A stretch of 64,000 nt of DNA from Pseudozyma flocculosa PF-1 (taxonomy: Eukaryota > Basidiomycota > Ustilaginomycetes > Ustilaginales > Ustilaginaceae): assembly GCF_000417875.1 (NCBI RefSeq), contig NW_006920885.1:358501-422500 (forward strand), written 5' to 3'. Position numbers and translations under genes: made by a program. The notes beneath the pieces were generated by a model. That model ran no database searches. It was not told the origin of the DNA and saw only the letters and a list, made by a program, of their open reading frames with translations. Of this stretch, positions 33,701-44,290 are shown piece after piece. The stretch's first letter is position 1. Each line of letters opens with the position of its first letter.

Positions 33701-36498
33701 AGCACAACCAGCCTCAGGCGCAGCTCGAGATTGCTTGAGCGTCAGTCGTCGCCACGCGCATCGTCTCCTGCTACTTCCCCAACGAAGCCTTCTCGACAAA
33801 AGGCAAGGTCGCGGCTGAGCCCGGAACGAAGGCCCGCGAAGAGAAACCACAGCGACATCGAGGAATCTGCCGCAGATTTCTCTGCGTCCGAGCCTGAGGC
33901 GACACCTTCTCCTTCTCCTCCGGCGAAGAAGAGGGCTAAGGATAGAGGCGCCACCAAGGTAAGTCGCATCGGAGGCAAGAAAGTGGAAAGATCAACCTCG
34001 CAGCAGGGAGGCAAACGACACTATCGATGACACGATCCACGTCGACTGCCATCTCCCGACACGCGGTGCCGGCGTCTCAGTTCAAGGGCACCAGCGTCGT
34101 GGTGTCCAAGGCCAAGAAGGCGGCACCCAAACCCAAGCCCGCACCGGCAACTTCCACAAGCCGCAGGAAGCAGACGCAGGCCCAGGCGAAGGCGGGGGCA
34201 TCAGACAAACAAAGCCCTGAAAGTGGAGCTGGAGGCGAAAGCAGTACCTCGTCCGAGGCCGCCGCCAAACGATCGCGAAGCAAGAAAAAGGCGGGCTCCG
34301 TGGGCACGACCGTGCCGCGGAAGGATCACGTCGCCTCGAGCGCCCATCCCGCCGTCCGCTCCCCCAGCGGCACCGGAAGCGAGACCGATCACGCAGTCAG
34401 CGGCGCCGAGCACGGACAGCAAAGACCCAGCACTCGTCCTCAAATGGGTGAGAGGAGCAGGAAAGCGTCCGAAGCAGGCCTGCACGACGGCGCCGAAGAC
34501 GACGACATGCTCGACGAGGCCGATCTGGCTCTGCATGATGAGGCACCGAGCGAGCCAACTGCGGCAAAGGCCGCTCAAGAGGGGTTCGTCGAGGCGCACA
34601 AGAAGGATAGGGAAGCTCGCGGCATCCGACGCTCGAGCGACGCAGTCTCAGGACCAAAGTCAGACGAGGCGCCCTGGATGACGGAGCGCCACAGGCGAAG
34701 CATCGCTCTGCTGACTAGCGAGGCCGAGCCGCCGAGGACCACGAGCCCGCTACAAAGCGAGGTAGGGCCGGAGGCTCTAAGAGCAGAGGCTCGAGCTGGC
34801 GGTGAAGCCGAAGAGGGAGAAGGCCGACACAGTCCGACACCGTTCGCTGCGGCAGCAGAAGCCCAGTTCTCCGACGATCTGGAGTACGTCGAAGACATCG
34901 CCGTGGCCCCGCCTCCAGCAGTGGTGGACGAGGAAAGACGACCTTCGAGCCCTTCGAACGAGGAAGCGGAGCGCGGGGTCGAGGAACCTCGTATCGTCGA
35001 ACCGCCTGTTCTTCCTCGTTCTGTTCCCGTCTCGCCGACGAGGGGTCTGGATGACGTCGCAGCCGCCCAATCCGGTCCTGTCGCGCTACCGACGGGGGCA
35101 GCTCGCGAGGTCGAGCAGCCTGAATCAAACGGCCAGGCAAAGCAATCAACGCCTCCGGCCGCACCCGAAGCTCAGTCGCCTCGAAGGGAAGTCGCCCAAC
35201 CGTCGTTACCGGAGGCTGAGGCTACCGAGATGGATCAGACACGGGCGCTGCCGCCATGGACGAGCGAAGCAGAGATGCCGATCGAGAGCCAGCCACAGGA
35301 CTCTCTCAGTGCGGCACAGCTGGCTGCCCTCGGCAGAACTGTCACCAAGCCGATGCGCTCACCTCCATTCGGACCGCCGCCAGCGCCTCGACCGGTTCCG
35401 CCCGAGCCTCGCGAGGTCGATTCGGAACTGATCGAGTTCTACGAGTTCCGCGCTTTCCAGCAGCGCAAGAAACGGGCTCTCGACAGCCTCGCTGCAGGCC
35501 GCGTCACTCCAGAACGCGACGGCCATTTCCCTGATCCAGCTTCGATGTCTGGCCCGGCATCTCGGGATCGCCAAACGACGTCCCCGACCGAGCGCCTCCG
35601 CCGTTTCGAGGAACATTCAAGCCTAGTGGCGCACGCCCAGGGTGATTTCGAAGCATACGAAGCCGCTCATCGAGAAACGCCCGGCCCGGCCGCAAGTCCA
35701 AGGCGTCAAGGGCGAAGCCGAACGCGCTTGGGCACCACGAGGCCCACGAGGCCGTCGACGGCAGATCGCTGGAAGGCTCGCAGCGGCACAAGGACCCAAG
35801 CCGCGAGCAGCTTGGGCAAGCGCTCATCGCCCGAGGATGACGAGGCCCACGAGCGTGAGGTTCGCACCTCTCCCTCGCCGTTAGCGCACGCTGGCGATAA
35901 CAGGGAGACAAGCCCAGGCACGGCTAGCCCGGATCCGGCACTCGATGCGCTGCACCAGGTCAAGGAAGCCCTGGGCTCGGTCACCGAGGTAAGTGCAGCT
36001 GACTGCGGCGTTGCGACGGCCATCTGCCTGGAGTACTGATTTGCGCCGCTATGCTTCCCACAGGTACTCTGCACGAACCTCAGGGAAAAGATATCCTGGT
36101 CTGAGGACGGCGCCGTGCGCCTCCTTCACCAGATGTTCCACGAGGCTTCAAGGCTGCTCGAGGAGACCCACACCGGCAGGTGAGCAGCAGTGCGCGAAAC
36201 GGGCGGGAGAGCGCCTCTCAGACTGACCTTCCTGCGTGGCCACTTGCTTCGCTCCCAATTCTCATTGGCACCCAGCAACGCGGCGAAGGAAATGGTGCAG
36301 GCGATCTTGGACTCGCAGGCAGAAGCAAAGAGGGCAATCGCCCGCGTCCTGGACACAAGTGCAGCGTCGGCGGGCGACGCTCGCTCGCCACCGACAATGC
36401 AGAGGGTTCCGCACTTGCTCGGTGCGCTGGAAGGCGGGGCGACGGAGCGCAGCGACATGGCACGTAAGGTTGTCCTGCCCGACAAGCTCTTTGCCTAG
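30781..36498 (+). CDS. Large 14-exon protein; candidate Red1/SYCP2-like meiotic chromosome-axis protein
   Basis: Exons: 30781-30966, 31065-31374, 31465-31553, 31606-31727, 31854-31888, 31969-32228, 32318-32364, 32451-32616, 32706-32820, 32926-33071, 33176-33958, 34081-35988, 36064-36179 and 36276-36498. They sum to an intact frame of 1501 residues. Residues 1-350 are helical (FVLLDNYIWLHVAV; LAASIDLLEIAHYWSRELQ). Residues 350-490 look like a PH-type beta domain (RFHLWFSSTKLSIDV; DCVIAFEDIEDISVD; NIISFQLSGD). About 850 disordered charged residues follow. The C-terminus is a coiled coil (SEDGAVRLLHQMFHEASRLL; KEMVQAILDSQAEAKRAIAR). Helical domain, PH-like domain, long linker and terminal coil is the Red1/SYCP2/ASY3 architecture. 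The many introns also fit meiotic genes. No signature proves it. The donor after 32616 (GTTTGT) is weak. Confidence 0.6.
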
Positions 36499-38598
36499 GG
36501 AGGCGCATCATCAAAGCGTCGTGCGTACCCATGCAGTGCCCAACGGCACAGCATCTGGTGCGAACAGAGAGCTGACTAGCCCCCTTTGCGAGGGCGACAA
36601 AGATGGTGCCGGGAAGGCAGAGCTTGGCCGGCGGACCTTTCGGTCGGCAGAGCGGCGAGCCCGCCCTTGGTCGCATAGCCGTCGGAGCAAAAAGGAACGG
36701 GGCAGCTTGCGGCTTTCGACGCAATCCAGGAACAAGGGTCTCAGCACTACCACGGCGATGCGGTTGGAATAGCAAGCAAGGCTTCCATCCTTCTTTCGGT
36801 TGATGCGGCAGTGCCCGCGCGGCGCCTGGTGGTTCAGTGCGGCACCCGGCGCACTATCAGCAGCCAGATGAGCACGAGGATGTGGCAGCGGGAAGCGACT
36901 CTACCACCTCTGCTGCAGAAAATGAGAAGCCACAGCGTTCAGTCGACGGCTATTCTACGATGGCCTTCCGGTCCGAGGTGCGACTGGACGGAAAGACTAC
37001 CACGGAGGGCAGGAGATAGCACCGAAGCGCGACGGTCAACGGCCGGGACCCTGCCCGGCATGCTGTATTAGGCGAGGCGGGTCCCGGCTCCATGTCACCG
37101 GCACTCAACCGGCCAGTTCATTCCTCGACGAAAGACAGGATGGGAGTCACCTACCGAGACGTGTCTACCTACCGATAATAATGCGAGGGGCAGATTGTTC
37201 TGATCGGGCCCGTGCCAGGTTGTTGGGGGTTGGCAGGCGAGGGTGCCGCGTGGGCTGCGTGCGGCCCGAGGAAGTGGCCGGAGCGTCGCCGCCCTGCTTG
37301 CTTTTCCCCAGATTTTAGGACCCTCGCTTCCCCACACTTTTTGGGCCTCTTCCCTTTTGTCTGGCTCCGCCGCCCGTCCGCGCCTGCCTTTTCGATCTGT
37401 GGCCCGCACATGTTGGCCGTCGGCCGCTTGGTTGCCTCCGGGCCAAAGGCACCGAGCGAGCACGACCCATCCATCTGTCCAACTCAGACCCCGGGGGTCT
37501 GGCCCTCCGTGGAACACCACCGGCTGTCGTCGACAGCAGCAGCACGCCACCAACCGATCGTACAGCGGCCATCAGTCATGCCGGCATCAAGCAAAGGCGC
37601 GCTGCTGGCGGGTTTGGTCGAAGGCGTGGGGCTGCAGACTTGATGCACCCCGCACAGGAGTGCAGCCAAAAGGTACCACCCGAAAGCCGAAGACCCGAAG
37701 GCTAGGTACGAGGGCTCCTCCCCAAGCGACACCTCACTCGACGTGAAGACGGCGCAGTTCTATCGACTTCGATCAACGGGCCGTACGTCGTCGCTGCCAA
37801 GCATCAGGTTGTCCGCCTGCTGCTACGTTGTTTGCCTGCCATCGCGCCACATCGCGGAACGACGGCCCGAAGTGCGGTAGAGTGAGAGTTGGTGCCTGTT
37901 TGGCTCTGACTCGTCGTCGTCGTCGAGATCAAAGAGAAAATGCGGGCCGTTGGTCGGCGGTCCCACCGCAGAGCAGCTTCAGAAGGTCTTCGTACGACGG
38001 TTTGCTCTCGCCATCGCCCTCGTCGCAGCCAGCGCTACGTACTACTTCTGGCTCTTTCGGCCCGTCTCCAGCCCGTCAGGCCGTCGTTTCACACCTAGGT
38101 CTGCTGCCACCGATCGCCGTGCATCCGTGGCTGTTGATGGCCGCAGCGAGAAGGAAAAAGGCCCGAGGGTACGTACATACCCTGCGGAGGCCGGTCCGAC
38201 CCGAGACCGGGAAAAGATAGTGGAAAGACGGGGGGCGGCCGGCTGGACCGAGGATGCGGATGGCCAGCATGCCCAACTAGGTGTTTGCTTGACTGCTTGG
38301 CCGCCCTCTCGTCTACGCCAGACACGTCTGCTGTGACGGTAGACGGGGCTGCCCGCCTGAGGCCTGTTTCGGCTGCGGCTTGGTGGCCTGCCTCTCCCTC
38401 GCCCGTCTAGCCTCCTCGCCGGCCAACAGCCGAACCAGGAGCGAGCGGGCGAGCGGGCGGGCGAGCGAGGGAATTTTGACGAGGCGCGCGGCGTGGCCTG
38501 GCCTGCCTGGCCCTCGAAAAATGCGGGGTAAGAGAGCTCGAGAGCGAGGGCTGCCGATAAGTTGAGGGCGTCGGCCCCTCAGCCCCGGGCGCCATCCC

Positions 38599-38649
38599 CA
38601 GGCCAGGCCAGGCCAGGCCAGGCCAGGCCAGGCCAGGCCAGGCCAGGCC
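38599..38649. repeat. GGCCA tandem array, about ten units
   Basis: Perfect direct repeats of the five-base unit GGCCA. It is the longest of the GGCCA/GGCA arrays in the window and lies about 650 bp before the bHLH start codon. Confidence 0.95.
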
Positions 38650-38796
38650 GAGCCAGTGCTCGCCTGCCTCCTGGCCTGCTTTGCTCTGCCCCCGTCCCCG
38701 CACTCTTACCTGCCTGGCTCTGCCCCGCACCGCACCGCCCTGCTTTCGCCGTCTTGCCCTGCCATGCCTCCCCGTCTCTATCGCCTTCTTCGCCTA

Positions 38797-38818
38797 TCTC
38801 TCTCTCTCTCTCTCTCTT
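38797..38818. repeat. CT dinucleotide microsatellite
   Basis: An uninterrupted CT run of about 22 bases sits in the pyrimidine-rich leader region of the bHLH gene. It may act as a promoter element or simply be slippage. Confidence 0.9.
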
Positions 38819-39294
38819 CCCTCCCTGTCCCCGCCTTCCATCTCCACGTCCCGCCCAATCCGCCTTTCACCACGCCACCCCTCCTTTGGTCATCTCTCCG
38901 CCCTACACATACTACGATAAGCTGACCTCTACCCCGACCTGCATAGTCGTTGCTCCCGGGCAGCTCAATCCGAGCCGCTCGACTTTTTACCGCCCTCTTA
39001 TCGACGCCACTCCGTGGAGACCTTTCGCCGAGCAGTCCGACTCGCACCCATCCGCTCCTCTTGTCGTACCGTACCGACTATCGACGTCTTCACCTGCGAC
39101 CGTCGAGCCGATCAAGCCTTCTGCCTGCCCTCGACACCAAGGTGTGCTCATCCGTTCGGCCTTCACTTGGCTCCGTCTCCGCCCTACACATATCTCGACC
39201 GCTTCACCATACCAAGCCTTGACCTGTTTCGTCCGCCAGCTAGGCGCTCTTTTATCACGGCTCGCCAACTTTCCCTCTTGATCGGCACAGCACA

Positions 39295-42200
39295 ATGTCC
39301 TTCAACGGCCGCCCAGCGCTCAGCAACGGCGGCGCTGCGCCGGCCCAGATCCTCATGCCCAAGAAACGTCAGCACGGTTTCGACCTCGGGCCCTCGACCG
39401 CCGTTCAGGGCGCCTCTGCTTCGAGCCAGCCCAGCTCTTCCGGCTTCCTTGCCAGCGTCGCCGACTCGAAGCCGCTCACTGCTTCAAACAGCTTCATCGA
39501 CACCGACATCCTCCTCAGCGACGACCTCTGGAACCAGATCTCGGCGGGCACCGGCCACCTCTCGGATTTCCACCACCCCGATGGCGTACACGACCACCAC
39601 AGGAGCGGCCTTCCCCACTCTCACAACGGAGCCATGACGCCTAACGACGTCTCGATGACGGATGATCATGCGGCGCAACAACCCGGCCATCACCACCATG
39701 CGCCGCTGCCGCACCAGTCGCACCACCACCAACAGCCCATCGGCATGCCAGAGAGCTTCATCAACATCCCGCAAAGCCAGGCGGCAGACTTCTTCGGCAT
39801 CCACGCGGGCTCTTACCAGAGTTTCGTCTCGCAGTCGAGCCATCACGACGACCACAGCCTCTTTGGCCGCGACGGTGCAGGCTCCATGGAAGAGGAAGAC
39901 TCTCCCGACGGCTCCAACGGCGACACCGCCTCCACCGTGGCGACCAGCGTCATCTCGCCCAGCTCTCACGGCACCATGGCCAGCAGCCTCTCCAAGTCGC
40001 TGCAGAGTGGCCGACACCGCCGATCCGGCAGCAGCGCATCGTCGCAGGCCAAAGGCCGGACCGGCCGCAGCATCAGTAGGCCCAACCTGAAGACGATCGC
40101 GCAGGAAGGCAGCAGGAAGGCAGAGCGCTCCCCGTCCCAGGACCGCGGAGGTGTAGGCAAGGCGCCCACGTCTCGCTCGCGACCCAGTCGCAGGGCGTCA
40201 ATCGGACCAGCAGCTCAGGCGGCCGTTCAGGCCTCGGTCCATGGCCACCTTCGCATCGACGCGCAGGGCGCGGCCGTGTCTGTCGGAGCTGCGACGAAGC
40301 AGGAGCCGCGCTCGCCGACCTTCAACCTGTCCTCCAGCTCTCAAAGCACTCAGCAGCGCTGGTCCATGTTTGGCGGCAGCGGCGAGGTCCAGGACCCGAC
40401 GGCGCTGCAGAACCTCACCTTGGCGGAACAGCACCCCTACCTCTGGAAGCAAGCCGTGTCGCAATCGCAGAACGGCATCTCCAGCCCAGCCTCGGCATCG
40501 CTGCCGACCCCGCTGTCCTTCCAAGCGAGCATGCAGCAGCTCCACCTGCAGACTCCGCCGGTCCCGACCCCGGGACTGCAGTCGCAGTCGTCGATGGACG
40601 AAATGCCCAGAGATGCGTCAGCCGAGCCATACAACCCCTTCCTCTTCCCGCCGTACGCGCAGATGCAAGAGGGAGCCTCGCACGGCACCAAGAGCGAGGT
40701 CAGCGTTCCGAGCCAGCGTGCCGGGTCAGAGGCGAGCCAGGATCCGTCGCTGATGGAGTCCGTGTCGCAACACGGTGCGCCCTCGAGCTCGCCGGCGCAG
40801 CAGTCCCCTAGCCAGTCGGCAGATGCCGATCCGGCGGATGCCAGAAAAGCCCCCGCCGCTTCTAGCAAGGCCGTCGCCGCGGCGACTGCGAGGGAGCGGA
40901 AGATGAGCAAGTCGGCATCGCAGTCCGCTGCTAAGAAGGCGCTGCAAGACGTCCGCGAGGAAGCCCAGGGCAAGGGTCGGCCGGCCGCGGACGCAACGTC
41001 CTCCGGCAGAAACGACGACGAAGATGACGAGGCGGTGGACGACGAAGACGAAGAGCAGCCGCTTGCCAACATGTCCAAGTCCGAGGCCGAAGCCAAACGT
41101 CTGTGAGTTGGGGCTGCGGTTTAGCCGCACAACGTATGATCCTGACTGCAAGCTGATCATCCTAAACTCACGCCGAACGCGGATCGCCGAACCGTCTAAC
41201 GATCCTGACGCACAGAGCCGAGAAGCGGAGGCGCAGGCGAGAGTCGCATAACGCGGTCGAGAGGCGCCGACGGGACAACATCAACGAGAAGATCACGGAG
41301 CTGGCCACGCTACTGCCGGAAGCCATGCTGCTCGATGCTATTGCCACGTCGACGCAGGGTGGCAACAGCGGCACCTTTGCACCCGCGCTAACGGCCAAGG
41401 CAGCGCTCGCCGCGGCAGCCGCAGCGGCGGCGAAAGGCGACACGCCACCAGAAGGCCTCCTGTCCGGCGGACAAGAGGCGGATCTCACCAAGTGCTCGAC
41501 CGCAGCCTACGCCGCCGCTCTTGCGCCAGTCCACGCAAACAGCGCCGCGCTCGCAGCTGCACAGGCCAAGCCAAACAAGGGCATCATCCGTGAGTTGCCA
41601 GACTGTCATCGTGCAAGGCGGCCCCCTCCATTCTCGCCAGCTGACGACCAAGTTGCCTCTCTGATTGCGTCGATCCGCCTTGCCTACTCGCCCCTCCTCG
41701 ACAGTGCGGAAGAGCGTCGAGTACATCCGCCACCTGCAGCAGTTCCTCGACATGCAGATGAGCCGGATTGGCTTTCTGGAGGCCGAGCTGCAGCGCCACC
41801 GCGAGGCGATGCAGTGTTCGGGCACGCAGATGCCGTCGATGCCGGTGCAGCCCATCCACGATCTGTTTGGTTTCTCGTCGGCGTTCGGCGCCGACGGGTC
41901 TGGCGGTTTCTTCGCAGGCGGGGCGATGGGGCACGATATCAATACCCGCAGCCTGATGGACCTTGGCGCGCCGCCGCCGCCGCCGCCACATCCGCCACAG
42001 CACCCTCAGCAACACTGCCAGGAACCGCAGGTCCTACCAGCGGGCCCGTCAGAGACTCCGCACCGAAAGGGCGGGTCGCAGGAGCGGCCTCGAGAAGACC
42101 ATGTAGCGGCGACCTGCCTCGTCGACTGGCTCGAAGGCTACGACCAGCGGACCGGGCTGCCACGGCGCTCTTCGGTCGACCCGATCGAGGAGGAAGACGA

Positions 42201-42492
42201 GCACGAGGGCCAGGAGCGGGACAGCGAGCAACAGCAGCAACGTGGCCGCAGTCGTCAGGCACACGGGGGCCGTGGCGACGGCAAAGAAGGCGGGGCGGTC
42301 GAGGAGGAAGAGGAGCGCGGTCGATCACGGCAGCGCGGCAACGCCTCGTCGCACTCGCAGCACGGCTCGTGGCCCGCGCTCGAGATGACGGGCGCCCGCT
42401 CACCGATGCAGCTGCTCTCGGACGGTGGCAGCAAGGAGGATCAGCTGGACCGCGAGTTTACCCATCTGACCGACTTCAAGATGGAGGCGTGA
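39295..42492 (+). CDS. bHLH transcription factor with a very long loop
   Basis: E-box-binding regulator in the nucleus. Exons 39295-41102, 41216-41589 and 41705-42492 sum to 989 residues. The first ~600 residues are disordered, rich in Ser, His, Gln, with an acidic patch (RNDDEDDEAVDDEDEEQP) just before the DNA-binding region. The basic region and helix 1 read RRRESHNAVERRRRDNINEK at about 609-628, with the His, Glu and Arg that define class B (CACGTG-type) binders. Helix 2, KSVEYIRHLQQFLDMQ, starts only at about 729, after an Ala-rich loop of roughly 85 residues; introns 1 and 2 flank the long-loop exon. A leucine-zipper-like continuation (MSRIGFLEAELQRH) follows. The tail is Gln/Arg/Glu-rich and ends THLTDFKMEA. 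Targets cannot be told. It is preceded by an unusually long non-coding region, often seen upstream of regulators. Confidence 0.88.
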
Positions 42493-43536
42493 TGCCGATC
42501 GGCGGCAGGGAGGGGGGCGTATGAGGACTCTCGATTCCAGGTGCTTCCACCACGCTTGTTCCAGGATACGTCGCAGCATCGCAATCTAGGTTGCCATTTC
42601 AGCGAGTGCCATCCAGCGGCGACGGCGGCCTTGCTTGCCGCGCATCTCGACGTCGCAGGGCAGGCGGGTCGCCACACGAAAGGAGAAGCCGTATCGACGT
42701 GGCCACGGCCACCTCGGACCCGCCACGGCTTTGGGCCAGTCGTGCCTGAGCGCAAGTTGCAGCACATGCGGGGCATGCGGACGAAGGCGAACAAGGGGCT
42801 CTAGATGCGATAGTTCCAAGTCACCCAGCGCGAGAGAGAGAGAAGAGCGACAAAGGGACGGAGGTGGTGGGTGGGGAGAGGGAGCGGCCAGGCTCCCAGA
42901 TACGACAATGTGGGGGCGAAACGACGACGAAGAGGAAGAGGAAGGGCCTCAAGACTCGATCGAGGCTTTGCAGCTGGTCGAGGAGGCTCTGCCGGGAAAG
43001 AGGCGAGGAGGAGGAAGTGGCGTGCGAGTGTGTCTATGGGCATGGTTGGGTAGGACCATGTAGAGCGAGAGTGGGAGCGCGTGGCGATCGGTGCTAGTAG
43101 TACAGTGGCTGCGAAGGAGAGAGTGGAAGAGATGGAGAAGGAGAGAGAGAGAGAGGAGGTGCGCCGATGTTCGTCCGCTGGCAGTATCGAGGTGAGACAG
43201 GTAGGTAGCACCGTCGACGTCGAGCCCCGTTCTGCGGGGTAGACGTCGACGTCGCGCCTGCTGCCTGCCTCGCTGCGTACAGTGGCGATTCAAGGGCTGC
43301 GGACCGAGGCCGAGACTGAAGCGAGAGAGGGAGAGAGAGAGAGAGACGAAGGAATGACCGTGACGATCGCGAGATAGAGAGGAAGAGAAGAAGCGAGAGA
43401 GAGAGAGAGGTGTCGAGCGGGTTCCGAGGACGACGCCTGTACCGGCAATGGCTTCTTGCTTTCCCCTCTTGTTGGTTTTGAGCGAGCGACGAGGGAGATG
43501 GATCGACGTGCAACGACGACCCAAGACTGCTGGCGT
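42493..43536. other. Convergent 3' region with GA-rich microsatellites
   Basis: 1.04 kb between convergent stop codons. GA runs occur near 43138-43158, 43327-43345 and 43399-43410 on the plus strand (CT-rich on minus). Since the DPBB gene reads minus, these may lie in its 3' untranslated region. No coding exon is supported. Confidence 0.6.
43138..43412. repeat. Cluster of GA dinucleotide microsatellites
   Basis: Three separate GAGAGAGA tracts (each 10-20 bases) occur within 280 bp. They explain several spurious Ser/Leu-rich open frames on minus here. Confidence 0.85.
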
Positions 43537-44290
43537 CTAGAGGTAGTTCCAGGTGACGCTGATGACGCCACGCGAGAGCGGCGCGAGGGCCTTGAAGGCG
43601 CGCGGCGAGAGGTCGAGCGACCCCCACGAGCAGCTCGGGCACGAGTCCTTGACCTGGGCGTTTACGCACTTGCCGCTGCTGCAGATGCGCATCCACTTGT
43701 TGCAGTGCTTGCCGCCGCCGTACATCGACGTCGGGACGGCGACCATCAGGTCGTTGTTGCCGGACCAGCCGCCGCAGTTGCCGAGACCCGGGTAGAACTG
43801 CGAGGAGGGACAGCGAAGATAGGTGGGATGGAACGCGGAACGGCGTCGGTCAGCACTCGGTCCGAGTTAATGGTGGGAGTGTGCGGGGGAGCCGGCTTCG
43901 TTGCGGGCAATACGGGCGTAGACTCACGTAGGTACCCTTGCCCGAGTAGCGCCTCTTGCCACGCTTCTCGAGGGCGGCAAACTGCGAAATGATGGTGAAG
44001 TCCTCGTCGTCATCGTCGAAGCTGTCCTGACCCCACTCCTCATCGTCCTCGTCGGCCACGATGTCGTTGGAAGGAGCAGCAGCGGGGGTGGCAGTAGCGG
44101 CGTCGGCGGCGGGAGCGGCGTCCGGCTTGCCGACTGCGGCGCCGGGGCGCGCAAAGACTTCGGTGACGTCGCGGCGCTCAAAGGTGATTTCGACGCGCTT
44201 GTTGGAGGCGACACCCTCGGCGGCGATGACCGAGGCGAAAAGGGCGAGCGCCAGCGTGCAGAGAGTGAGTAGCTTGTATAGGGAGAGCAT
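43537..44290 (-). CDS. Secreted double-psi beta-barrel protein with Kex2-type pro-region
   Basis: Exons 44290-43928 and 43797-43537 encode 207 residues. MLSLYKLLTLCTLALALFAS is a classic signal peptide. An acidic, Ala-rich pro-region follows (ADEDDEEWGQDSFDDDDEDF), ending in LEKRGKRRYSGKGTY, with dibasic Kex2-like sites near residues 108-113. The mature part of ~95 residues has KGTYFYPGLGNCGGWSG, NNDLMVAVPTSMYGG, CNKWMRICSSGKCVNAQVKD, SCPSCSWGSLDLSPRAF and GVISVTWNYL. This is the barwin/expansin-like double-psi beta-barrel (RlpA-like) pattern, with cysteines arranged for disulfides. Such proteins bind or loosen cell-wall polysaccharide, and several fungi deploy them during host contact. Whether this one is an enzyme or only binds sugars is unknown. 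The fold and secretion are confident; the role is inference. The protease prediction rests on the dibasic sites only. Confidence 0.88.

Larger units (their letters stand above)
36499..39294. other. Long gene-free interval upstream of the bHLH gene
   Basis: 2.8 kb with no convincing gene. It must contain the 3' region of the axis candidate and the bHLH promoter. It carries a GGCCA array (38599-38649) and a CT microsatellite (38797-38818). A pyrimidine-rich plus-strand stretch runs from 38650 to the ATG, so the mRNA leader may be long. A frame of 66 codons ending at 36803 could be an alternative last exon of the upstream gene. Confidence 0.55.

Noticed and set aside
36540..36803. Alternative last exon for the axis candidate
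   Set aside because: A GTAAGG donor exists near 36463 and an acceptor before 36580 keeps frame, but the product is Gly/Arg-rich without structure. Reading through to the stop at 36496-36498 is simpler.
38562..39281. Plus-strand open frame of 239 codons before the bHLH gene
   Set aside because: It is derived from the GGCCA array and pyrimidine-rich leader; composition is Pro/Ser/Ala only.
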